Assembly: GCF_040892545.1 (NCBI RefSeq)
Contig: NZ_CP156079.1
Coordinates: forward strand, 930,001 to 994,000
Direction of reading: 5' to 3'
From: Paracidovorax avenae
GTDB lineage: Bacteria > Pseudomonadota > Gammaproteobacteria > Burkholderiales > Burkholderiaceae_C
Length of the DNA: 64,000 nt
The position numbers were made by a program, and so were the translations under genes. This document shows, one piece after another, positions 20,576-27,672 of the stretch (positions are counted from its first letter, which is position 1; each line of letters starts with the position of its first letter). The notes under the pieces were generated by a model. It saw nothing but the letters and a program-made list of their open reading frames with translations, was not told the origin of the DNA and did no database searches.

Positions 20576-20805
20576 GCAACAAGAACATCGAAGACTGCGT
20601 CCGCGAGAGCCTGCAGGGATATTTCCGCGACCTCGGGGGCGAGACCCCCGACGGCATGTACGACATGCTCGTGCGCCTGGTCGAGAAGCCGCTGCTGGAG
20701 GTGGTGATGAACCACGCCGACAACAACCAGTCCCGCGCCGCCGAATGGCTGGGGCTGAACCGCAACACCCTGCGCAAGAAGCTCGTGGAGCACAAGCTGC
20801 TCTGA
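20572..20805 (+). CDS. fis: DNA-binding protein Fis
   Basis: A 77-residue protein whose C-terminal helix-turn-helix is diagnostic: [20 protein letters not shown]. The N-terminal part ([20 protein letters not shown]) matches beta-proteobacterial Fis. It is shorter at the N-terminus than the 98-residue E. coli protein and lacks most of the Hin-activation arm. Fis is a nucleoid protein that bends DNA and tunes growth-phase expression. The start overlaps the dusB stop, so the two are coupled. Confidence 0.93.
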   Translation: MSNKNIEDCVRESLQGYFRDLGGETPDGMYDMLVRLVEKPLLEVVMNHADNNQSRAAEWLGLNRNTLRKKLVEHKLL

Positions 20806-20834
20806 CCGACCGAATCCACAACCTCCCCACCACC

Positions 20835-22436
20835 ATGAACGCACTTCTCTCCGTCTCCGACAAGACCGGCATCGTCGAATTCGCCCGGGCGCTGCACGCC
20901 CTGGGCATCCGCCTGCTGTCCACCGGCGGCACCGCCAAGCTGCTGGCCGAGCAGGGCCTGCCCGTCACGGAAGTGGCCGAGGTGACGCAGTTCCCCGAGA
21001 TGCTCGACGGCCGCGTGAAGACGCTGCACCCCAAGGTGCACGGCGGCCTGCTGGCACGCCGCGAGCTGCCGGAACACATGGCCGCGCTGAAGGAGCACGG
21101 CATCGACACCATCGACCTGCTGGTGGTGAACCTCTACCCCTTCGAGGCCACGGTGGCCAAGGCCGGCTGCACGCTGGCCGACGCCATCGAGAACATCGAC
21201 ATCGGCGGTCCCGCCATGGTGCGCAGCGCCGCCAAGAACTGGAAAGACGTGGGCGTGGTCACCTCGGCCGACCAGTACGACGCCGTGCTGGGCGAGCTGA
21301 AGGCCGCGGGCAGGCTGTCCGACCAACTGCGCTTCGCGCTGTCGGTGGCCGCGTTCAACCGCATCGCCCAGTACGACGGCGCGATCAGCGACTACCTCTC
21401 CTCCGTCACGTTCGAGGCCGAGAAGCTGTCCGAGGCCTATGTGCCCGAGCGCAACCCCTTCCCGGGCCAGAGCAACGGCCAGTTCGTCAAGGTGCAGGAC
21501 CTGCGCTACGGCGAAAACAGCCACCAGCAGGCGGCCCTCTACCGCGACCTGTATCCCGCGCCCGGCTCCATCGTCACGGGCGAGCAGCTGCAGGGCAAGG
21601 AACTCAGCTACAACAACATCGCCGACGCCGATGCCGCGTGGGAATGCGTCAAGAGCTTCGACGCCGCGGCCTGCGTGATCGTCAAGCACGCCAACCCCTG
21701 CGGCGTGGCCGTGGGCCTGGACGCCGCCGATGCCTACGGCAAGGCCTTCCAGACCGATCCCACCAGCGCCTTCGGCGGCATCATCGCCTTCAACCGCCCG
21801 GTGGACGGAGCCGCTGCGCAACTGGTCGTGAAGCAGTTCGTCGAGGTGCTGATGGCGCCCGAGTTCACGCCCGAGGCGCTGGAGATCTTCAAGCCCAAGA
21901 CCAATGTGCGCCTGCTGAAGATCGCGCTGCCGGAGCACAAGGGCACGACGGCCTGGAGCCGCGGCCGCAACGCCATGGACGCCAAGCGCATCGGCTCCGG
22001 CATGCTGCTGCAGACGGCCGACAACCACGAGCTGTCGCTGATGGACCTGAAGGTGGTCACGAAGAAGCAGCCCACCCTCGAGGAGATGGAAGACCTGCTG
22101 TTCGCCTGGAAGGTTGCCAAGTACGTCAAGAGCAACGCCATCGTGTTCTGCAAGGGCGGCATGACCATGGGCGTGGGCGCCGGCCAGATGAGCCGCCTCG
22201 ACTCCGCGCGCATCGCCAGCATCAAGGCCGAGCACGCGAAGCTGTCGCTGCAGGGCACGGTGGTGGCGAGCGACGCCTTCTTCCCGTTCCGCGACGGCCT
22301 GGACGTGGTGGTGGACGCCGGCGCGACCTGCGTGATCCAGCCCGGCGGCTCCATGCGCGACCAGGAAGTGATCGACGCGGCCGACGAGCGCGGCGTGGCC
22401 ATGGTGTTCAGCGGCGTGCGCCACTTCCGCCACTAA
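20835..22436 (+). CDS. purH: Bifunctional AICAR transformylase/IMP cyclohydrolase
   Basis: A 533-residue enzyme for the last two steps of purine synthesis. The N-terminal IMP cyclohydrolase (MGS-like fold, residues 1-150) has [23 protein letters not shown] and [15 protein letters not shown]. The C-terminal transformylase has [13 protein letters not shown] and the catalytic KHANPCG motif. It follows fis by 29 bases in the same direction. Its TAA stop is also the left copy of the 3-bp direct repeat flanking the MITE-like element immediately downstream. Confidence 0.96.
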   Translation: MNALLSVSDKTGIVEFARALHALGIRLLSTGGTAKLLAEQGLPVTEVAEVTQFPEMLDGRVKTLHPKVHGGLLARRELPEHMAALKEHGIDTIDLLVVNLYPFEATVAKAGCTLADAIENIDIGGPAMVRSAAKNWKDVGVVTSADQYDAVLGELKAAGRLSDQLRFALSVAAFNRIAQYDGAISDYLSSVTFEAEKLSEAYVPERNPFPGQSNGQFVKVQDLRYGENSHQQAALYRDLYPAPGSIVTGEQLQGKELSYNNIADADAAWECVKSFDAAACVIVKHANPCGVAVGLDAADAYGKAFQTDPTSAFGGIIAFNRPVDGAAAQLVVKQFVEVLMAPEFTPEALEIFKPKTNVRLLKIALPEHKGTTAWSRGRNAMDAKRIGSGMLLQTADNHELSLMDLKVVTKKQPTLEEMEDLLFAWKVAKYVKSNAIVFCKGGMTMGVGAGQMSRLDSARIASIKAEHAKLSLQGTVVASDAFFPFRDGLDVVVDAGATCVIQPGGSMRDQEVIDAADERGVAMVFSGVRHFRH

Positions 22437-22548
22437 GAGCGGCTAACACGACCCTTCTGGCGTCGTTGCCGCATCTTGTCGTACTACTCGTACTGCCTGC
22501 GATACGGCGCCTGGCCAGAACCGCTTCGCTGGGTCGTGTTGGCCGCTC
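22437..22548. mobile_element. MITE-like 112-bp palindromic element at the purH stop codon
   Basis: The 18-base ends GAGCGGCTAACACGACCC (22437-22454) and GGGTCGTGTTGGCCGCTC (22531-22548) are inverted repeats with one mismatch. The interior adds a further pairing, TTCTGG (22455) with CCAGAA (22515). The element is flanked on both sides by TAA (22434-22436 and 22549-22551), as expected for a 3-bp target duplication. There is no coding capacity. When transcribed it would fold into a long hairpin and could act as a purH terminator. I see only one copy in this window. Confidence 0.6.
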
Positions 22549-22600
22549 TAACGGCCCGTCGCCGCGGCGCCCGGCCGCGCAGATGCCAGGCGGTCCAGAG

Positions 22601-23593
22601 TCAGGCCGTCTGGATCGACTGGCGCACGCTGTGCGTGCCCTGCACGTTGGCGGGGTTGCCCGCCATCACGTTCACCGGCGTGCGGCCCCCGTCCACGTCG
22701 GTGTTGGCGATGTGCACGGTGGATTGCCGGGAGTCGAAGCGGAAGAGGAAGGATTTCAGGTTCTGCGCGGTGGAGTCTGCGATGTCCACATGCGCGGTGA
22801 TCGGGTAGCCGCCGCGCGTGACGGCCAGCTGCCCGATCTGGTTCGCATAGATGCCGCGCAGCTTCAGGTCCACGTCGCCGTTGATCTGGATCGCCTTGTC
22901 GTGGCTGTTCTGGAATGACGAGTTCGTGATTTCCACCCGGGCCGGCCCCGGAGGGATGCTCTTGGCGGAATAGCCGGCGCGCTGCGCATCCACGGCCCGG
23001 TTCTCCGCGCCGTCCACGGTGACGAAGTCGTCGTCCGTCTGCAGGCCGTGCACGTTGTCGAGCCTGGCGTCGCCCAGCAGGTGGATGCCGTCGCCGCCCT
23101 TGAACTGCAGGTTCTTCACGGACGCGCCCGGCTCCAGGATGAAGACCGGCAGGTGCGTCTCCGCCGTGCCGCCGCCGTTCAGCCCTGGCCCGGCGCTGAA
23201 GAGTCGCCCCTGGCCGTCGAAGGTCTGGCCGGCCTTCACGACGATGGGTCGGTTCACCTCCACCGTGCCCGTCGGCGCGCCGACCTGCATGTTCGCGGGC
23301 GGCTTCGCGGCATGGGCCGTGCCGGCGCGGTTGGCATCGGTGTGCGCCGCGGCCCGTTGCGTGGTGTGCGAGGCCGGATGCGCCGCTTCGGCGCCATGCC
23401 CCGCGGCGCTGCCGCGGGAGCGGGACGACGGTGCGGCTCCGCCGCGCATGCGCTTCAGGAGGCCTTCGAGCAGGGTGGCGAGGGATTGCTGCAGCGCCTG
23501 GCTGCCCTGGTGCCGGGCGGCAGATGCGGCCTGGTCCGATGCCGCGGCATGCCGTGCGGTCAGGGAGGACGAAAGAAAGGCGATGGGGTTCAT
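22601..23593 (-). CDS. hrpW: HrpW-like protein: harpin-type N-terminus with class III pectate-lyase domain
   Basis: A 330-residue protein. The first 100 residues are Ser/Ala/Gln/His-rich with no signal peptide, like harpins and type III secreted proteins. From about residue 108 the PL3 pectate-lyase-like beta-helix follows: VVKAGQTFDGQGRLFSAG, FILEPGASVKNL, GGDGIHLLGDARLDNVHG, then VEITNSSFQNSHDKAIQING. These blocks match the C-terminal domain of Erwinia HrpW closely. HrpW proteins leave through the type III system into the plant apoplast; enzyme activity is often absent. A consensus PIP box with a -10 element lies upstream. An in-frame ATG at 23635 would add 14 residues; neither start has a clear ribosome site. 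Confidence 0.82.
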   Translation of the reverse strand: MNPIAFLSSSLTARHAAASDQAASAARHQGSQALQQSLATLLEGLLKRMRGGAAPSSRSRGSAAGHGAEAAHPASHTTQRAAAHTDANRAGTAHAAKPPANMQVGAPTGTVEVNRPIVVKAGQTFDGQGRLFSAGPGLNGGGTAETHLPVFILEPGASVKNLQFKGGDGIHLLGDARLDNVHGLQTDDDFVTVDGAENRAVDAQRAGYSAKSIPPGPARVEITNSSFQNSHDKAIQINGDVDLKLRGIYANQIGQLAVTRGGYPITAHVDIADSTAQNLKSFLFRFDSRQSTVHIANTDVDGGRTPVNVMAGNPANVQGTHSVRQSIQTA

Positions 23594-23658
23594 GGATGCT
23601 CGCGGAAATGCGCCGCCGAAGCGCCTGTTCGCCATGCCCGATGCATGGCGTCGCATCC

Positions 23659-23720
23659 ACTCTGCGCTCCGGAACCGGCACGCCGCTGCCGCCACGCGAA
23701 GCGGCGGCCGTGTTGCCGAA
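23659..23720 (-). promoter_or_regulatory. PIP box and -10 element (HrpX-type promoter) upstream of hrpW
   Basis: On the minus strand TTCGG (23720-23716) is followed after exactly 15 bases by TTCGC (23700-23696). After 31 bases comes CAGAGT (23664-23659). This satisfies TTCGB-N15-TTCGB-N30-32-YANNNT, the plant-inducible promoter recognised by HrpX/HrpB AraC-type activators. It sits in the gap between hemL and hrpW, 66 bases before the chosen ATG. Confidence 0.75.
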
Positions 23721-23754
23721 GCGCCACCCGGGCGGGCTTCGGCAGCGACCGGGG

Positions 23755-25068
23755 TCAGCCTGCGGAGACCAGGCGGAACACCTCGCGCGCCGCGGCGATG
23801 GTGTCGTCGATGTCCTGCGCGCTGTGGGCGCTGCTCACGAAGCCGGCCTCGTAGAGCGCGGGCGCGATGTACACGCCGCGGTCCAGCAGCCCGTGGAAGA
23901 GCGCGTTGAACCGCGCGCCGTCCGTGGTCATCACCGTCGGGTAGTTCCGGGGCAGCTCGGGCAGCAGGAAGAATCCGAACATGCCGCCTTCGCTGTCCGC
24001 GCTGAAGGGCAGGCCTTCCGCGCGCGCGGCGTCGGCCAGCCCGCCGACCAGGGCACGGGTGCGTTCGCCCAGCGCTTCGTAGAAGCCGGGGCGGGCGATC
24101 TCGCGCAGCGTGGCGAGGCCGCAGGCGGTGGCCACCGGGTTGCCCGAAAGCGTGCCGGCCTGGTACACCGGCCCGAGCGGGGCCAGCTGCTCCATGATCG
24201 CGCGCGGTCCGCCGAAGGCCGCGAGCGGCATGCCGCCGCCGATCACCTTGCCGAGCACCGTGATGTCGGGCCTGAAGCCCGGGATGTCGCGGGCATAGAT
24301 GCTCTGCGCGCTGCCGAGCGCCACGCGGAAGCCGGTCATCACCTCGTCGAACACCAGCAGCGCGCCGTGCTGCGTGCAGAGCTCGCGGCAGCGCTGCATG
24401 AAGGGCACGCTGGCGCGCACGAAATTCATGTTGCCGGCGATGGGCTCGATCATGAGCCCGGCGATCTCGCTGCCGTGCAGCGCGAAGGCCTCCTCGAGCT
24501 GGGCGATGTCGTTGTACTCGAGCACCAGCGTGTGCTGCACCACCTCGGCCGGCACCCCGGCGCTGGTGGCGTGGCCGAAGGTGGCCAGGCCCGAGCCGGC
24601 CTTGACCAGCAGCGCGTCGGCATGGCCGTGGTAGCAACCGTTGAACTTGATGATCTTGCTGCGGCCCGTGGCGCCGCGCGCGAGGCGGATGGCGCTCATG
24701 CCGGCCTCGGTGCCGGAGCTGACCAGGCGGATCATCTCCATGGACGGCACGTGGCGGAGTATCTCCTCGGCCAGTTCGACCTCGCGCTCGGTGGGCGCGC
24801 CGAAGCTGAAGCCGTCGAGCGCGGCCTTCTGCACCGCGTCCAGCACGGCCGGATGGCCGTGGCCCAGGATCATGGGGCCCCAGGAGCCGATGTAGTCGAT
24901 GAAGCGCTGGCCGTTGGCGTCCCAGAAGTAGGCGCCCCGGGCTCGCTGCACGAAGCGGGGCGTGCCCCCCACTGCGCGGAAGGCGCGCACGGGCGAGTTG
25001 ACGCCGCCGGGAATGAGCGCCTTGGCGCGTTCGAAGAGGGGGAGGTTGAGGTCAGTGCTGGGTGTCAT
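23755..25068 (-). CDS. hemL: Glutamate-1-semialdehyde 2,1-aminomutase
   Basis: A 437-residue PLP enzyme (class III aminotransferase fold) that makes 5-aminolevulinate from glutamate-1-semialdehyde in heme biosynthesis. It shows [13 protein letters not shown] at the start, [25 protein letters not shown] and [10 protein letters not shown]. The PLP lysine is in [18 protein letters not shown]. Its first 17 bases overlap the end of the thiD-like gene, so the two are translationally coupled. Confidence 0.96.
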   Translation of the reverse strand: MTPSTDLNLPLFERAKALIPGGVNSPVRAFRAVGGTPRFVQRARGAYFWDANGQRFIDYIGSWGPMILGHGHPAVLDAVQKAALDGFSFGAPTEREVELAEEILRHVPSMEMIRLVSSGTEAGMSAIRLARGATGRSKIIKFNGCYHGHADALLVKAGSGLATFGHATSAGVPAEVVQHTLVLEYNDIAQLEEAFALHGSEIAGLMIEPIAGNMNFVRASVPFMQRCRELCTQHGALLVFDEVMTGFRVALGSAQSIYARDIPGFRPDITVLGKVIGGGMPLAAFGGPRAIMEQLAPLGPVYQAGTLSGNPVATACGLATLREIARPGFYEALGERTRALVGGLADAARAEGLPFSADSEGGMFGFFLLPELPRNYPTVMTTDGARFNALFHGLLDRGVYIAPALYEAGFVSSAHSAQDIDDTIAAAREVFRLVSAG

Positions 25069-26011
25069 GGGGAGGCATCACGAAGCCGTCGGTGGACGTG
25101 GGATCGGTCCCGGAGCCGTCGTCGGGGTCTTCGTCGTCGTCATCGTCGTCCGGCTGGGCCCAGAACATCCGGTCGGGCAGGATGTGGCCCATGCCCGGCC
25201 GGAAGCCGGCGTCCAGGCAGCGGTCGAGGTAGGTGAGCGCTTCGCTGGCCGCTTCGGCGAGGTCGTTGCCGCTGGCCACGAGCGCGGCGAGCGCCGCCGA
25301 CAGCGTGTCGCCGGCGCCGGTGAAGGTGGCGTCGAACAGCTCGAAGCGCGTGGTGCCGAGCACGGTCTGCGCCGAGGTGAGCACGTTCTCGACGTGCTGC
25401 TCGGGCGCGGGAATGCCGGTGACCAGCAGGTAGGGCACCCCGAGTTCGGAGGCGGCCATGGCCAGGTCGCGTGCGGAGGGCTTGCGGTCGCTGGACCAGT
25501 CCGGCAGCAGCCAGCGCGAGAGCGTGCTGTAGTTGCCCACCAGCACGGAGGTCTGGGGCAGCAGCAGTTCCTGGAAGGCGTCGAGGTACTGGTCGATGAG
25601 GTCGTCGCGCCACCACGACAGGTTGGGCATGTACGCGATCACCGGCACGTCGTCGTAGTCGGACGCGATGGAGGCGATGGCGCTGAGGTTCTCGGGGCTG
25701 CCGACGAAGCCGACCTTGATCGCCTGCACGGTCAGGTCCTCGAGCACGCTGCGGGCCTGCTCGGCCACGGCCTCGTCGTCCAGGGCGTAGTGGTCGAACA
25801 CCTGCGCGGTGTCGCGCACGTACGCGCCGGTCACGACGGCCACCGGATGCCCGCCCACGGAGGCGATGGTGGCGATGTCGCCCGTCAGGCCTCCCGCGCC
25901 GCTGGGGTCGCTGGCGTTGAAGGCCATCACGCAGATGGGGACCCCGCCGTCGTCGTCGGCGGCGCCGGAGGAGGGGAGGGAGGGGAGCTTGGAGGGGGAA
26001 TCTGTGGTCAT
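25052..26011 (-). CDS. thiD: ThiD-like hydroxymethylpyrimidine/phosphomethylpyrimidine kinase
   Basis: A 319-residue ribokinase-fold protein. [21 protein letters not shown] is the substrate-site signature, and [20 protein letters not shown] carries the anion hole and catalytic Asp. The family phosphorylates the pyrimidine half of thiamine. Divergence from canonical ThiD (about 266 residues) is notable: an extra N-terminal stretch and an acidic C-terminal tail with six consecutive Asp followed by EDPDDGSG. It may therefore be a bacterial variant with altered specificity. It is the first gene of the thiD-hemL pair and divergent from rubredoxin. Confidence 0.8.
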   Translation of the reverse strand: MTTDSPSKLPSLPSSGAADDDGGVPICVMAFNASDPSGAGGLTGDIATIASVGGHPVAVVTGAYVRDTAQVFDHYALDDEAVAEQARSVLEDLTVQAIKVGFVGSPENLSAIASIASDYDDVPVIAYMPNLSWWRDDLIDQYLDAFQELLLPQTSVLVGNYSTLSRWLLPDWSSDRKPSARDLAMAASELGVPYLLVTGIPAPEQHVENVLTSAQTVLGTTRFELFDATFTGAGDTLSAALAALVASGNDLAEAASEALTYLDRCLDAGFRPGMGHILPDRMFWAQPDDDDDDEDPDDGSGTDPTSTDGFVMPPHDTQH

Positions 26012-26068
26012 TGCGCCGCACCAGCGTAACGGTTGGCACGGAAGCTGCGTCCCGCGGTGATGTCTAGA

Positions 26069-26074
26069 TACAAT
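26069..26074 (+). promoter_or_regulatory. Putative -10 box of the rubredoxin/pil operon
   Basis: TACAAT lies 31 bases before the rubredoxin GTG. No convincing -35 is visible at 17 bases (TGCGTC); TTGGCA at 26033 is too far away. It is the only promoter-like element in the divergent gap between the thiD-like gene and rubredoxin. Confidence 0.35.
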
Positions 26075-26105
26075 CGTTGCATTCTATGTGAAGGCCCCTT
26101 AAGCT

Positions 26106-26279
26106 GTGACGGACCCTAAAACCTGGATGTGCCTGATTTGCGGCTGGATATATGACGAAGCCGCAGGTTCGCCCGAGCACGGAATAGCGCCCCAGACCCG
26201 CTGGGAGGATGTGCCCATGAATTGGACCTGTCCTGAATGCGGAGCACGCAAGGAAGACTTCGAAATGGTCCAGATCTGA
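26106..26279 (+). CDS. rubA: Rubredoxin
   Basis: A 57-residue iron protein with the two chelating pairs CLICG (near residue 9) and CPECG (near residue 42) and the aromatic core W-x-Y-D. It is a small cytoplasmic one-electron carrier binding a single Fe by four Cys. The only possible start is GTG at 26106, because the upstream ATG runs straight into a stop. Rubredoxin directly ahead of pilG is a conserved arrangement in Burkholderiales, but a functional tie to pili is not established. Confidence 0.92.
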   Translation: MTDPKTWMCLICGWIYDEAAGSPEHGIAPQTRWEDVPMNWTCPECGARKEDFEMVQI

Positions 26280-26322
26280 GCGTGCCTCCGGCAAAAAGCG
26301 TCGTTTTTTACCATCATCAGCG

Positions 26323-26733
26323 GTGACGAAATTGACCCAGACCAGTGGCGCAACCTTCAAGGTGCTTGTCGTGGACGACAGCAACACCATCCGCCGGAGT
26401 GCCGAGATCTTTCTCAAGCAGGGAGGCCACGAGGTCCTGCTGGCGGACGACGGTTTCGACGCCCTGGCAAAGGTCAACGATTATCAACCCCAGTTGATTT
26501 TCTGCGACATCCTGATGCCGAAACTCGACGGCTACCAGACCTGCGCCATCATCAAGCGCAATGCGCGTTTCGCGGACACGCCCGTTGTCATGCTCTCGTC
26601 AAAAGACGGCGTATTCGACAAGGCGCGCGGCCGCATGGTGGGCTGCCAGGAATATCTCACCAAACCATTTACCAAAGACCAGCTGCTGAAAGCCGTTCAG
26701 CAGTTCGGTAATGCCCAACAAGGAGCGATGTAA
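26323..26733 (+). CDS. pilG: Twitching-motility response regulator PilG
   Basis: A 136-residue stand-alone CheY-like receiver. It has VLVVDDSNTIRRSAEIFLKQ, the phospho-acceptor Asp in LIFCDILMPKLDGY, then VVMLSSKDG with the conserved Ser, and the Lys in YLTKPF. Translation starts with GTG at 26323 after a T-rich stretch. PilG accepts phosphate from ChpA and promotes pilus extension, and in Pseudomonas it also affects cAMP. It overlaps pilH by one base (TAATG). Confidence 0.9.
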   Translation: MTKLTQTSGATFKVLVVDDSNTIRRSAEIFLKQGGHEVLLADDGFDALAKVNDYQPQLIFCDILMPKLDGYQTCAIIKRNARFADTPVVMLSSKDGVFDKARGRMVGCQEYLTKPFTKDQLLKAVQQFGNAQQGAM

Positions 26734-27098
26734 TGCCCATCCAGAAAGTTCTGGTTGTTGACGACTCGAAGACCGAGCTGATGTTCCTGACCGACCTGCT
26801 GCAGAAAAAGGGCATGCAGGTGCGCACCGCCGAGAACGCCGACGAGGCCTTCCGCCGCCTGGCCGAGGAAAAGCCCGACCTCATCCTGATGGACGTGGTC
26901 ATGCCCGGCCAGAACGGCTTCCAGCTCACGCGCGCCATCAGCCGCGATCCCCAGTACGCCGACGTGCCCATCATCATGTGCACGAGCAAGAACCAGGAGA
27001 CCGACCGGGTGTGGGGCATGCGCCAGGGTGCGCGCGGTTACATCACCAAGCCGGTGGATCCTGCGGAGCTGCAGGCCAAGATCGACGCGCTGAACTGA
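26733..27098 (+). CDS. pilH: Twitching-motility response regulator PilH
   Basis: A 121-residue single-domain receiver. It has KVLVVDDSKTELMFLTDLLQ, the phospho-acceptor Asp in LILMDVVMPGQNGF, then IIMCTSKNQETDRVWGMRQG (a PilH signature) and the Lys in YITKPVDP. PilH acts as phosphate sink or as retraction regulator opposing PilG. The start codon overlaps the pilG stop, so the pair is co-translated. Confidence 0.9.
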   Translation: MPIQKVLVVDDSKTELMFLTDLLQKKGMQVRTAENADEAFRRLAEEKPDLILMDVVMPGQNGFQLTRAISRDPQYADVPIIMCTSKNQETDRVWGMRQGARGYITKPVDPAELQAKIDALN

Positions 27099-27114
27099 TC
27101 CCGGCCGCCCGTCC

Positions 27115-27642
27115 ATGGCCAATCGCGAAGCGCTCCGAGAACTCCAGACCCGGCTGGCGGCCCGATTGCAGGCCGCCCGGGTCGAGGGCTCGTCCGTGTC
27201 CTCCTGGCTGGCCGTGGAGTCGGCCGGCCGCCGTTTCCTGCTTCCCCTGGGCCAGTCCGGAGAGATCTTCCCCTGGACGGGCGTGCAGCCCGTCCCGTAC
27301 ACCCAGGGCTGGTTCCTCGGTGTCGCCAACCTGCGCGGATCGCTGATCGGCGTGGTGGACCTGGCCGGCCTGCTGGGGCAGCCCACCGCCCGCACCGAGC
27401 AGGCGCTCGGCGAGGCCAGCCTGCTCGTGCTGAACGCCGCGTTGGATGTGAACGCGGCGCTGCTGGTCGATCGCCTCTCGGGCCTGCGCGGCACCGATGC
27501 CTTCGTGGACTCCTCGCCCCCGGGTGCCGACGCACCCCCGTACTTCGGCACCACCTACCTGGATGCCGAGGGGACCCCGTGGCAGGAGCTGAACCTGCAG
27601 GCGCTCTCCCAACACCCCGCATTCCTCAGCATCAGCGCTTGA
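27115..27642 (+). CDS. pilI: CheW-like adaptor PilI
   Basis: A 175-residue single CheW domain with RRFLLPLGQSGEIFPW, then WFLGVANLRGSLIGVVDLAGLLG, the hallmark NxRGxxxxVxDL segment. It links the receptor PilJ to the kinase ChpA at the cell pole. It lies 16 bases after pilH and 30 before pilJ, so it belongs to the same operon. Confidence 0.88.
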   Translation: MANREALRELQTRLAARLQAARVEGSSVSSWLAVESAGRRFLLPLGQSGEIFPWTGVQPVPYTQGWFLGVANLRGSLIGVVDLAGLLGQPTARTEQALGEASLLVLNAALDVNAALLVDRLSGLRGTDAFVDSSPPGADAPPYFGTTYLDAEGTPWQELNLQALSQHPAFLSISA

Positions 27643-27672
27643 GCGCACTCCCTCTCTGAAGGCCGAACCATC

